Source: Phycomyces nitens (lineage: Eukaryota; Mucoromycota; Mucoromycetes; Mucorales; Phycomycetaceae). Taken from it: a stretch of DNA of 64,000 bases. Shown one piece after another: positions 21,920 to 31,720 of the stretch (position 1 is its first letter; each line of letters opens with the position of its first letter). A program made the translations under genes and the position numbers. Where the stretch lies: the NCBI GenBank assembly GCA_022702545.1, contig JAHRBC010000001.1, positions 9,881,286-9,945,285 of the forward strand, read 5' to 3'. The notes under the pieces were generated by a model, which saw only the letters and a list, made by a program, of their open reading frames with translations, was not told the DNA's origin and ran no database searches.

Positions 21920-22260
21920 TGTGATATTTGTAGTAGAAATTGGGACGGTGGATACTTTGAGACTCTTTATTGTGGTTTAGAAAAAGTTAAAGTATATCCA
22001 GTTCTTGATTTAAGAAGTGTGTTAACTTAGTATTTATAATTATTGTTATAATTCTTATCAGCTTGGATATTCATTATCATAATAGCTGTGTTATTAGTTA
22101 ATAGGTATTTTGGGACTTTGTCCCACAATAGATTGGGTATGGTATTTTCATATTTGGATAAGGATTTCTGGATGGTATAGTTTGTCTTGATTTTAGATAA
22201 TCCAGCTATCTGGGTTTATATATCACTTTTCTCTGATATACCATTATGCCAAATACAACA
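21920..22260 (-). repeat. G1 5' LTR
   Basis: 341 bp, identical by eye to the other G1 LTR, with its own TG..CA ends and followed by GGTAC. The adjoining inner sequence (21890-21919) has no obvious tRNA-type primer site, so priming may not be the standard TGG-type. Confidence 0.92.
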
Positions 22261-22369
22261 GGTACCTTGTGCACTAGGCATTTGTTCACATAAACTCCAG
22301 TATATACCTTACCTTTGTCCAGGAATATACCTACCTATATACCAGTGTATATCAAATGGTTTTCCCAGT

Positions 22370-22904
22370 GATAGCTTGTTACTATCTGCTGCTCTTCAAA
22401 TAAATATTCCTTACGTTCAATATCAATCTCCACCATTTCTCTTTGTCTTTCTGTGTTTAATAAAAAACCGTGTTATTATACAAGGGCCAAAAAACAATAC
22501 CAAAATCATCATACCCATCACAATTCTTTCAAGTTCGTCAATTCTTGCTCTCTTATTATGACGCTGAGAGGTTCTCTTTGTTACCAGACTGTAACCTTGG
22601 GCGTTACCATTGCATTTAGTGCAATAACAGGTCTCGTTGCGAAGTTGAGTAATAGAAGACATATTGTATGCTTTTGAATATTAAGATAATAAGGAAACAA
22701 GTGTTACATTTACTTTATTCTCAACAACTTTATAATCTTACAAATTGATATTCATATGTCTATTGTGTCTAAGCCAATAAGATAGAGTAAAGCTTTATCT
22801 TTAACCTGAATATGAAAAACTTTCTGAGATACAAAATCACTCCAGTTTTGCATAGGTTAAAAGGTTACTTCTTATCATTGTACTTCAGGACTGTTTTCCC
22901 AGTG
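22370..22904 (-). mobile_element. P3: terminal fragment of another P-family element
   Basis: The right terminus reads ..GTTTTCCCAGTG at 22904, the inverse of CACTGGGAAAAC. Inside lie the first two exons of a P-type transposase on minus. At 22369/22370 the element is cut by the right end of P5, which appears to have inserted into intron 2. The rest of P3 would lie left of the window. Confidence 0.6.
22415..22662 (-). CDS. P3 transposase, exons 1 and 2 (partial)
   Basis: Exon 1 (22662-22514) encodes MSSITQLRNETCYCTKC, the same CxCxxC motif and basic RHNKRARIDE patch as P1, P2 and P4a. Exon 2 (22450-22415) ends MVEIDIE, like MDVDVE in P1 and MDIDIQ in P2. The splice phase is conserved. Everything downstream is missing. 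Confidence 0.65.
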
Positions 22905-23138
22905 GAAGCCCCACTTTGAAGCTGACTTTGGATAGAATTTCTGAGAGAAAGAGGTAGAATTTTCATTTTAAAAGAAACAAGAAATAATATGGAAATAAAA
23001 AGAAAAACTTAGTCATTTATATATGTTTTTATTTTATATTCCAATTATATGACTCATTTTGACTATTATATGTGACTTTGAACAAGTTATAACCAAAATT
23101 CACAGAGAAATAATTTATTTTCTATTAATTTATCCAAA
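22905..23138. other. AT-rich stretch with no recognised feature
   Basis: This sequence lies between the P3 terminus and the small inverted-repeat element. I see no ORF, RNA gene or repeat relationship that I can support. Confidence 0.4.
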
Positions 23139-23341
23139 GTGGAAAAAGGGTTTGCATACTTTTCAAAAATTTGTCTGGGTTTTATTAAATCAATATTCAT
23201 TCTCAGCCATAGATATTTTTATATGTGGTAGGTTTATCTAAAATAAATATAATACATTTTGTTTTACACAAAAATATTAAAAATTGAAAGAGTACTATTA
23301 AAATATATATTTTTAATAGAACATGCAAACCCTTTTTCCAC
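23139..23341. mobile_element. 203-bp MITE-like element
   Basis: Perfect 19-bp inverted repeats, GTGGAAAAAGGGTTTGCAT, bound an AT-rich, non-coding 203-bp segment (23139-23157 and 23323-23341). I could not find a convincing target duplication. The terminal sequence partly resembles the GGAAAAA part of P-family ends, so it may be a very reduced relative, but that is uncertain. Confidence 0.6.
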
Positions 23342-23365
23342 CTACTGTACATCCCATGTTGTTGA

Positions 23366-23935
23366 TTATTGTTCTGTAGGGATTCTAACTTCCAAATTTT
23401 GTCTAGCTGCAAAAAATTCTTTGACTAATAGCTGTTTGGCAATTGGTAGTTTGTCACTATGGATTATGGAGAAAACTGAGGTAATTGACAATCTCAAAGT
23501 ATTCAAGTATGTACTACTATAATCCTTGTGGGCTAATAAAAATTTTACTATGGTTTGTTCATCATATTTCAATGGTTCATACAAAGGTTGTTGTTGTTGA
23601 CACCATGAAATCCATTGTTGTCATCTATTGTTGTATATTTGTTGAGTTGATTGTCTAGTTTTTGCATTCAAAAAACTGAGCATTTCCTCTGTCACACCAT
23701 TCTGTAACCTGTAGTTGTTGATAACTGCCAAGCAGCTATTATCCATCTTTGATTCAACTTCCACAGTATTGGTGGTTGTACATGCTTCATTCTCATGATC
23801 ATTGGGAACCAGAATTAGCTTGGCCACCACGGGGTTATCAATACTGCATGTTTCAACTTCTGTTGCTTGATCTTCTTCAACACTTATGGGATTAATTTCC
23901 ATGGTGGGTATAAGTACATTCCTTTGGCTAACCAT
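23366..23935 (-). pseudogene. Tyrosine-recombinase-like (Crypton-type?) N-terminal fragment
   Basis: A single frame runs from 23935 (MVSQRNVLIPTMEINP) to 23366 with one in-frame TGA at 23619-23621. After the stop the residues QQWISWC.., then a helical stretch with SSTYLNTLRLSITSVFSIIH, resemble the SAM-like core-binding domain of tyrosine recombinases, where a Y/TxNTYRSAxS motif is common. The catalytic domain is not present. The N-terminal MVSQR start resembles P accessory proteins, so a chimeric origin is possible. The family call is tentative. Confidence 0.4.
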
Positions 23936-24472
23936 GTGTCAGGAACTGATCCAAGCAGACAAGGCAAGATACAGAAACAGGAGGTTCACACTGCAAAAGA
24001 GGGGATGTTTGTAGTACCAGAAATCCAGCATTATGGTACTGAAAAGGGGTGGGTTTCACCTACATTACAGCGGAAGGACCAGTAGCTGTGCCAAAAACGG
24101 TAGCATAACTACCGTTTTTTATGATTTTAGAGCACTTTATCTCTGCAGATTGTGGTTGAAAGGTAATGTCATTGATCCTGATTCATAAAAGTTGCATGAA
24201 ATGTCTTTTCATCTGGCAATGAGGTAGTTGTAGTACCATATAAAGGGCTTGTAAGTTTTTAGGCAACCTTGTTTATTGAAATGAGCATTTTATTTGGTGT
24301 TAAAGATGTTGCGCATTTTTGAGAAAAATAATTTTTTGCCTGTGTGAACAAAACGGTAGTTATGCTATCATTTTTTTGAAACAATTTTTTTGTTTTTGAC
24401 ATTATTAGCCATTTTATTTTATTTTATTTGGTATTGATATTTATAAGGAAAGAAAAAAGAAAAAGAAAATTT

Positions 24473-25350
24473 TTATAAAGTGGCAAGGTTCCCCATGGTC
24501 ACACGTAGATTGTCATTAAACACGTAATATGGTGCAATGATAAAGAACTGATTACTACTCGGAGGGTACTGGATGAGCCCAACTTGATGCTGAATGTCAT
24601 CCACATTAACAGCATATTTTGGCTGGGTTGTTTGTCCAGTTGAGCTGTGTGACCACTGTATTACAATTGGCACAGATGAGTCATGGGCTGCTGTACCATG
24701 CTCTTTCATCACTCCAACGAATGCCAGAAAGTGCAGTGTGCCATCAACCTCTTTATGCTCAAAATAAAATTCCACGGTGCCAACAAACCAGCTTTGAATA
24801 GTTATATTGCAACAGCTAGATAAAAATATAAGAAATGCAAGTGATCTCTATTTTGTATTTTGACTAATACCAATACTCACTTTCTGTATGGACAGGTGAA
24901 CATCACATGATGATTGCCACGTCTGGTCTCGTTTTTTATTCTTTGGTACATACATGAAGAATGTATGGTTGAATTTTTCCAAAGACGAGAAGCAACAACA
25001 ATTGTCGGGTCATCAAGTTCAATACTGTTCATACCACTGTTTCGCACATAGTACTTTGCCAAAGTATTCTTGACAACAGGGCTGCTGACACCTTCCAAGT
25101 CATCATCATTCAAGCTGGCATGTCAGTTGAATGGCTCCCATAGCTGGGCAGCACTTACACCATCTGGAAGATCTAAGAAACTTGCTTCATTATATGTGGA
25201 CGGCTGACTTGTATTAGGATAATTCTGAGAGCTGTTTGCTGAACTGACAAAGCTATGAACAGCAAAGCGCTCAACAAGCAAACTGGCATTTCTACCGCCC
25301 TTCAAGTTTGACGTGATAAGCTTGGAGTATACTCTAATTACTTTTTCCAT
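24473..25350 (-). pseudogene. A2 transposase C-terminal remnant
   Basis: The segment corresponds to the last two exons of the A1 transposase, from MEKVIRVYSKLI (A1 MERVIGVYSKLI) to NLATL at the stop. The intron at the same place is kept (about 24816-24880). An in-frame TGA follows WEPFN at about 25120, a defect shared with A3 and A4. The catalytic Asp regions are absent, so it cannot be active. Confidence 0.8.
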
Positions 25351-25479
25351 GGGTAGGTAAGAGATTATTTGACTAATAATAGCAATAGCAGCAAAGACAC
25401 GTCTTGGTCAATGATGACAAAATCAACGTACCTGTCATCAATGATTGTGGCCAGTGAGGCACGGCTAGGACAATAGCAC

Positions 25480-25880
25480 TCCACATTTACAAGTGCAAAA
25501 GAATGTGGTGTGCCAAGAATCTTCTTCAAGACACCTTTAAGAGTGCAAACCAGACTCGTAAGAGAAAAATAGCAGAGAACAGCCAGGCAAGTTTATTAAT
25601 TAACAAACATTTGAATATACATTATAATTAATACAATATTTTTATTATGTTATAGCAGGAAAGAGCAAGCAGTTCTTTTCTTTCAGAAGATGAGGTATTT
25701 CAAACAGATGACAAGGCTGAATCCCCAATCATGACAGATGTACTATAAGTTAGAGCTTTTTTGTTGCTCATCTATTCTCAATTTAATATTAATATAATAT
25801 TTCTACTGTTTGATATAGGTTTACACCACTAGGAATGAGCAATGAGCCTTCATCTAAGAGAAACAGACTAAGTCTTTAAT
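25480..25880 (+). pseudogene. A2 accessory-gene C-terminal remnant
   Basis: The pieces match the end of A1 accessory exon 2 (..KCKRMWCAKNLLQDTFKS..ENSQ, ending near 25583), exon 3 (about 25661-25747, ending SPIMTDVL) and exon 4 (about 25820-25878). The conserved CAG/GCAAGT donor is present. The N-terminal coiled coil is gone, because the sequence upstream jumps to transposase sequence. Confidence 0.65.
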
Positions 25881-27848
25881 ATTCTTTAGGCTGCTCTTAT
25901 TGGTTTTCTCATATTTTTAGTATATGTTTTAGCGCACTTTTTCGTTTCCTCTTTTCCTTTAGCTGTTTTATCTTTGCTTTGGTCCTCTCTTTTGAAATAA
26001 AATCGAATAACTCTCCATCACGTAAGATTGCCACCTTAATAAATGCCCAATTGGCATCTTGTATACCACATCTTCAGCTCTGTTGTTTTTAATCTAGGAA
26101 TGAAACACACATCTCGCCCTTTTTCAAGCACCAAAAAAAATGAAATTTTTTTATAGCTGTATTACGCCGAGGTTAGTTTATATTTCTTTTCTTTTCTTTG
26201 CTCTACTTTTTTGAAGTAAAACTAAATGACCCTCCCTTATGTAAGGTTGTCAATGACATAAACATCCAATTGGAATCTTGTATACCACATCTTCAGCTCT
26301 GCTATCTTTAATCAAGGAATGAAACACTCATCTCATAATTTTTCAGACACTAAAAAAAGGTGAAAATTTTTTACAGCTATATTACACTAAAGTTTGTCGT
26401 TCCCCACCTCCCCACCTAGGAATCTCTGTAGAATATGCATATTGTTTTCTTAATGATGTACTCATTCTGCCAATTACCATTATATTCGAATTAGTTTTAA
26501 ATCTTATGAGCTGACTTTACAGCAATATATTTTCTATGGTAAGAATATTATAATATGTTTACACTCTTTAATTAATCATATTGCGCATTCTCTATTCTCC
26601 TTCTACTGCATCTAGTATTTACATCTGTACGTTTCATATAGTGGCATTAATTCAAGAGATGCTTGGTATACCGATTAACAAGCACAATATATACCGGTAT
26701 GCTATCCAAAACAATATGCTCAGTTTATTTGATTGCTTCATTCTCTGACCACAATATCTTTATAGCAATTGATGAAGACCAAAGGCCTTCCAAGTCATAA
26801 CAACATGTTGTTGGCATCGTGTATAGATTGAGTAAAAGGTTTGTACCATATACGTTTTATAATATTAAATAGTATTTGCTTTTGGTATGTTTCTATATTA
26901 TTATTATATATATATTAATATTATTTGAAATAAATTGAAATTATAATAAAAAATAAACTATTATTTCAAATAAATGGCAGTAAAAAAAGAATGGGTGCTA
27001 GTATATAAAGTAATATAAAAGAGAGGCTGTAGTATATAAAGAAACAATTTTGGTTGGATAAAAAAACGGTAACAGCTACCAAAATCGCCTTATACAGAGT
27101 CTTTACTACCGTTTTTTCTGCCGTAGTGTTGGGGGGAGAGGTATTAGATGATAAGACAAAATAAGATATGATAGTGTGAGAAAATGAGATATACAGTGAA
27201 GGTGATAATATAAAAATAGATGACAAATATGATAAAAAAAATGAAATATAAAAATGTGCAAAGACAATGTAGATATGAAGTATGAAGATATGGATAACAG
27301 TAATATGATAAAGTGCGCAGTGTGAGAGAAAGATAGAGATATGAAGGGGTATGAATAAAATGAAATGCTGATGTGCGAGAGGGTGTAAAGAGGTAGATAA
27401 CATGAAGAGAAAGATAAGTGCACACAGACAGCAACGTGGGGAGAAGGGAAGGGAAAATAGATGACAACAATAGTGTACAATGGATAAATATGGAAATGGA
27501 TAGGAGGGGTTTGAAATGAGAGTGAGGGTAACAAATATGGGAAATCAAAGAAGTGTGGAAAAAGGGGAGATATGAGAAATAAGGTGACGTTGCCAAGTTG
27601 ATCAGGATGTTACGTCACACTTTCTAGCAGAGAAAGCCTTGGAAAAGTCACGTGAAATGGAGAGAAGTGGGCAAAGCTTGAAATTCTACAACACCCGTGT
27701 CAAAAGATGACGCGTGTTGAGTTATGGTGTGTGGTGCAACAGGTCAGAATATATAAATAATATATATTGTATTCTTGTGATTTCGCTCAGGACAATCCAA
27801 CAAGAAGAATTTGACAATCAGACGGGACTTGAAATAGATAAAGACAGT

Positions 27849-28028
27849 AAACAGGCAAACAGACAGGCAAACAGACAGGCAAACAGACAGGCAAACAGAC
27901 AGGCAAACAGACAGGCAAACGGACAGGCAAACGGACAGGTAAACGGACAGGCAAACGGACAGGTAAATGGACAGGTAAACGGACAACGGACAAACAGACA
28001 AACAGACAAACGAACAAACAGACAAACG
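27849..28028 (+). repeat. 12-bp minisatellite (CAGGCAAACAGA-type)
   Basis: About fifteen tandem copies of a 12-bp unit, with CAGA/CGGA and GCAA/GTAA variants grading along the tract. It makes an apparent QANR-repeat ORF with no other support. It lies inside the second LTR-like unit. Confidence 0.9.
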
Positions 28029-28539
28029 ATGAGACAGTACTTGTAGATCCTAACAGTGTGCAACTTAGTATTTCCCGCAGGACAATAGCTCAAGTTCAGG
28101 GACGATGTTCAAAAGAAATAGAGAGAAAACTGAATGTATTTTATTGAATGAAAAATGGAGCTTTTTTATACTAATTGACAACTGTGCACGTAGTGACAAT
28201 CTGGATATAACTTATGCTAAATGATGATTATCGAGAAGAGTGTACAGTTCTTCGGGCATAATCACAAAAGGAAATACTCAAAAGGAAAACAAAAAGGAAA
28301 CTAAATATCAAGAGAGAAATGCACTATTAGGAAGTATACAAAAAGAGTAATATCAAGAAGTGTGAAAGGAACAAGTGCAATGCAGAGGGAAGCAAACGAA
28401 AAAGGAAATATAAATCAAAGGAAAAGAAAGGGGAAAACATTTAGAACTCAACAGGGTTGTTGATGTAGACAAATGATTCCAAGAGATCGGATCATGCCTT
28501 GCATGTCCCAAGGGAAGGTGACGTCTTCGACTGTCCCAA
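28029..28539. other. LTR-like unit sequence up to P2
   Basis: Purine-rich on plus, with a TATTTTATTGAATG..TTTTTTATAC segment corresponding to the TATA-containing part of the other units. The unit continues after P2 at 35034. No ORF is supported. Confidence 0.4.
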
Positions 28540-28571
28540 CACTGGAAAAATGGGTCTGAATACTCATGTGT

Positions 28572-29111
28572 AAAAGTGCGGTTACTAAGGGGTAAAATTA
28601 AGATTTATTAGATATGCTGTATGGGTTTCTGTATGTGCCAAAGCCAAGTTTTACACAATGAGTTATGACCTGGTTTCTGCATGAGTATTTACTTCATGGG
28701 CTGACCAAGTGGGGGTTGTTAGTATGAGCGGGTCATTAATTTGACCTGATGTACAGAATAAAAGTCTATTTGAAACCAAGTTTCGTTGTTGTACACTCTT
28801 TATATAAGAGGAAAGTTGAAAGCAAAAGAACCTCTTGACATGATTAAACTCCGATTATACTCAGGTGGATTGAAGGCTTTCTTAATTTTTAACCAATATT
28901 TGAAGGCTATTACTGTGTAATCAAGCATTGAATGCTCCCCCATTATTTTATATCCCGTACTTATTAGGTTGTTTATGGTTTATATTTGTGTTTATTGGAA
29001 AGAATAGAATGGTTCTATACACGAGTTCTAATACTATTACTGTCTATCCTTGCCGCTTCTACCGGCCTACTTGATACTACTTGGATCGGGTGCTTCTCTA
29101 CTGAACAATAC
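28572..29111. other. P2 left subterminal region
   Basis: Sequence between the left terminal repeat and the last third-gene exon. The part at 28940-29110 matches the P5 tail at 16300-16560 inverted. No coding potential is seen. Confidence 0.5.
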
Positions 29112-29938
29112 CTGAAAATAAGGTCCGACGGCGATTTGGGTGGTTGCGGTAGTGTTCTGATATAATAAAAGTTATATTAGTGACATATATTCAAAAGTGC
29201 GGGTGCTATTCAAGATGCGAGGTATATTATACTTACATTGTAAGGGATGGACAAGAATGGACAAAGAGGGGCTGAGTTGTGCGGCATGGCATCTTGTATG
29301 ATTAGGTTGACTAGAGATGGGGTAAAATAAATTATTACAGGTGAATTGAGTGATAAAATAATTAATTTACATACCAGAAGCAGAGTTGGCGATTATAGTA
29401 GAGGGATGGTATATGGTGGCCAACAATAACTTCTTATTAAGAGTATAAAAAATTATTAGTAAATAGCCAGAATAATATTTTGAAAAGCACAAAGACCAAG
29501 AAACGGCATTACCATTATGATAACCAGTCGTAGATGATGAGGGAGGCAGATGAGGTAGACAGTGATGGCGGCGGCCTATTGTAGAATAAGAAACGTTAGA
29601 AAAGAAAATTATTATTTTTTTGACACAAAAAGATTTTTTTTTACCATAGCACCAATGACGATACCATATAATAGACCATGCCAGTAGAGGAGGTCTATAA
29701 GATCAAAAGAGATAGTCAGAATAAATATATAAAAAAGTATAAAAGCTAAAAGACAGCATTACCATTATGATGACAGTTGTAGATGATAGAAGACGCAGAT
29801 GGGGTATAGGGTGATTGATGGCGGCGGCCTATAGGAGAATAAGAAGCATTAGAGAAAAAAAAAGTTTGACACGAAAATATTTTTTTACACTGGGACTGAT
29901 GACATTATCATATAATAGGCTATGAAAGTGGAAGAGGT
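29112..29938 (-). CDS. P2 third gene: micro-exons with a duplicated exon pair (partial)
   Basis: Blocks, each with AG and GT at its edges on minus, are 29938-29891, 29828-29763, 29694-29645, 29575-29513, 29432-29375, 29310-29237 and 29156-29112. Joined, they stay open with consistent phases. The product includes YTPSASSIIY, matching FTPSASSII in P1. The first two blocks and the next two are paralogous (LFHFHSLLYDNVI versus LLYWHGLLYGIVI), so an exon pair was duplicated. The 5' exon, the start and the stop are not defined. Function is unknown. Confidence 0.5.
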
Positions 29939-30473
29939 CTATAAAATAGAAAGAGAGAATCAGAATAATTTGCAAGATGGCACCGGCACATTTAACTGAC
30001 CATGATTAGTTTGGAGGAGCAATGCAGGCAGGATGTATTGGAATGAGTGCGTGTTTATAAAGAAGCCGCCAATTTTTTAGTCTAAAGAGGTGTAAAAAAA
30101 GAAAGAGAAAATAGGCGCAGATATAAGGAAACAAGAGAAAGGAAAAAGGCTAAAAAGAAAAAAATACAAGGATATATAATTTGAAACAGAGACAGAATAG
30201 GTGTAATGGATAGAGTCCAAAAGCAATAATGGTGCCGTTCATTAATGTGTACAAGAAGTCTTTTTGGATTTATAAATAAAGCTGTCTTTACTAATATATA
30301 ATCTGTATTTTATATTATTAAATCCTTTTGACCAACTTGTTCACTCTTCCCACTCAAATCCAATTTTTCTATCTATCTGTCTCTTGTGCGTTTTAAGTAA
30401 AAGATATGTTTAAACTTAAAGTAGTAAACGAGTATTAAATATTGTGTATTTTTGATATAATTTATAATAGAAA

Positions 30474-31588
30474 ATGTCAAACCAAAGAAGGAATATTGCT
30501 CCACGACCTGCTGACGACGATGTCAATATGCAGACGGTCATCACGAATCTCCAAGAGGATCTTGCCTCAATTAGAGGCGACATGACCACGATGAACAGAA
30601 GAATGGGGACTCTTATTGAGTCCAACCTCACTGTCATTGCTGCCACAAGTATTGTGGCTCCAGTACCTGTTCTTGCCTCTGTTGCTGCCCCAACTGCCGA
30701 GGCCACAAATGAATCGATGTCTGATGCAAAGAAACGTGTGTTTGTAGGTGTCACCAGATATAATATCCTATCAACTAAATTCTTATTTTGATCAAACAGA
30801 AAGATATTCGTGAATATTTGTGGCAGCCAAAGTTGAGGTCAAGGACGTTGGTTGACATCCAGGCAAATAACAACAAGCCAAGGTGGGATGTCCATACTCA
30901 CTTTGACGAGAGTCCCAACAAGGAGCTGGTAGAACGTCTACTGGCTTACCTTGGGCCAAATTTTGTTGGCTCGCCCTTGAGAAGAAGTGACATTCGAGAG
31001 AAAGTCTACAGAAACTTCTGTAGCCGTCGTCAGGAGCAGAGAAAGTCTTCTGAGAAGAAGGCAGTCTCCAGCGCTCGTTTGAGAAGGGCAAACCGTGAAA
31101 AAGATGTAGGTTGTATACTATTCAAACTAGAGACAAATATTAATGAATACATGTTGGATATTTGTTAGCATTTCGAACATCGCATGACTGCCTTTCTCAA
31201 ACATAAGGAGGCCATTGAGCAGGCAATGGGGCAAGTTTGTTCTGGTCTGCTTCAGAAAGAAGCAATGTCTGAAGGAGAATCAGACAACGATACTTCAAAG
31301 ACTCTTGGCAAGCGTTGGGTCTCCGTTTATCGCCCAAGCTGGAGAAGCGATGAGGTAAATTATTCTGTAAACAATATATAATAATATATTTATTAAGATA
31401 TCATTTTTGAAATATTAACAAATGCTATTTAGTTCAACCGGTTTATTGAAATCGTTGACTCATTCGTTTCTCTTGACTTGGGGATGAATGCTCATCAGAT
31501 GCTGTCAAGAGATCTCAAAGGAGTCAGAGACTTAGCAGTCCCTGGTGACTTGGCCGCCCGTCTGCCTCCTTGGGTCATAAGAAATTAA
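30474..31588 (+). CDS. P2 accessory protein (unknown family)
   Basis: I infer exons at 30474-30743, 30800-31105, 31169-31354 and 31433-31588, about 305 residues with GT-AG introns at the same positions as in P1. Shared landmarks are the MSNQRRNIAPRP start, NNNKPRW, SPNKELVERLL, an RR-rich exon-2 end, KEAMSEGESD and WRSDE. It is longer in the coiled-coil part and lacks the PAPAP run of P1. The frame looks intact. It is convergent with the transposase, whose stop is at 31721. Confidence 0.75.
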
Positions 31589-31720
31589 ATAAAAAATAAA
31601 TAAAAAACAATTGTTTTATTTTACTCTTGCTTACGTATTTAATCCCAAAGACATGTTTAAAGGCAATGAATGTTTTGTTTTGTTCTTTTTAAAAGAAACA
31701 AGTATTTATTTATTAATGCT

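Larger units (their letters stand above)
16787..22260 (-). mobile_element. G1: Ty3/gypsy chromovirus retrotransposon
   Basis: Two direct repeats of 341 bp (16787-17127 and 21920-22260), beginning TGTGATATT and ending AATACAACA, look identical. Flanks are GGTAC on both sides (16782-16786 and 22261-22265), a 5-bp target duplication. A polypurine tract (on minus, GGAGGGGGG) lies beside the 16787-17127 LTR at about 17130-17143, which sets the orientation. Gag, protease, RT, RNase H, integrase and a C-terminal chromodomain are encoded. Identical LTRs imply recent insertion, although the coding region is damaged. Confidence 0.92.
1..22369 (+). mobile_element. P5: CACTA-like P-family element, left end outside window, heavily interrupted
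   Basis: The pieces 1-1464, 16255-16786 and 22266-22369 together look like one P-family element. They contain accessory-gene exon 1 on the minus strand, third-gene micro-exons on the plus strand, the last micro-exon at 16263-16307, and a right terminus ending ..TTTTCCCAGTG at 22369. Gene order and orientation match P1 (accessory minus, third gene plus, right end). The element is broken by a Harbinger remnant, by A1 and by retrotransposon G1. The left terminus and transposase would lie left of the window. The assignment is an inference from order and homology to P1 and P2. Confidence 0.65.
24063..27128 (-). mobile_element. A2: internally deleted A-family element
   Basis: The right-type end at 24063 starts CATTACAGCGG, two substitutions from CACTACGGCGG. 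The left-type end is ..TCTGCCGTAGTG at 27128. The interior is colinear with A3 and A4: right subterminal block, transposase C-terminus (minus), accessory C-terminus (plus), left subterminal block. The flanks cta and ttg do not match. It has one copy of the ~160-bp unit that is tripled in A3 and A4. Confidence 0.8.

Noticed and set aside
26966..27596. Overlapping minus-strand ORFs rich in Leu, Phe, Ser and Ile
   Set aside because: They come from the purine-rich strand of an LTR-like unit. Several frames are open at once, and neighbouring units do not keep them. The same holds for 36114-37731.
27714..28046. ORF with QANR repeats
   Set aside because: It is a translation of the 12-bp minisatellite; all frames over the tract are open because the unit is a multiple of three without stops.
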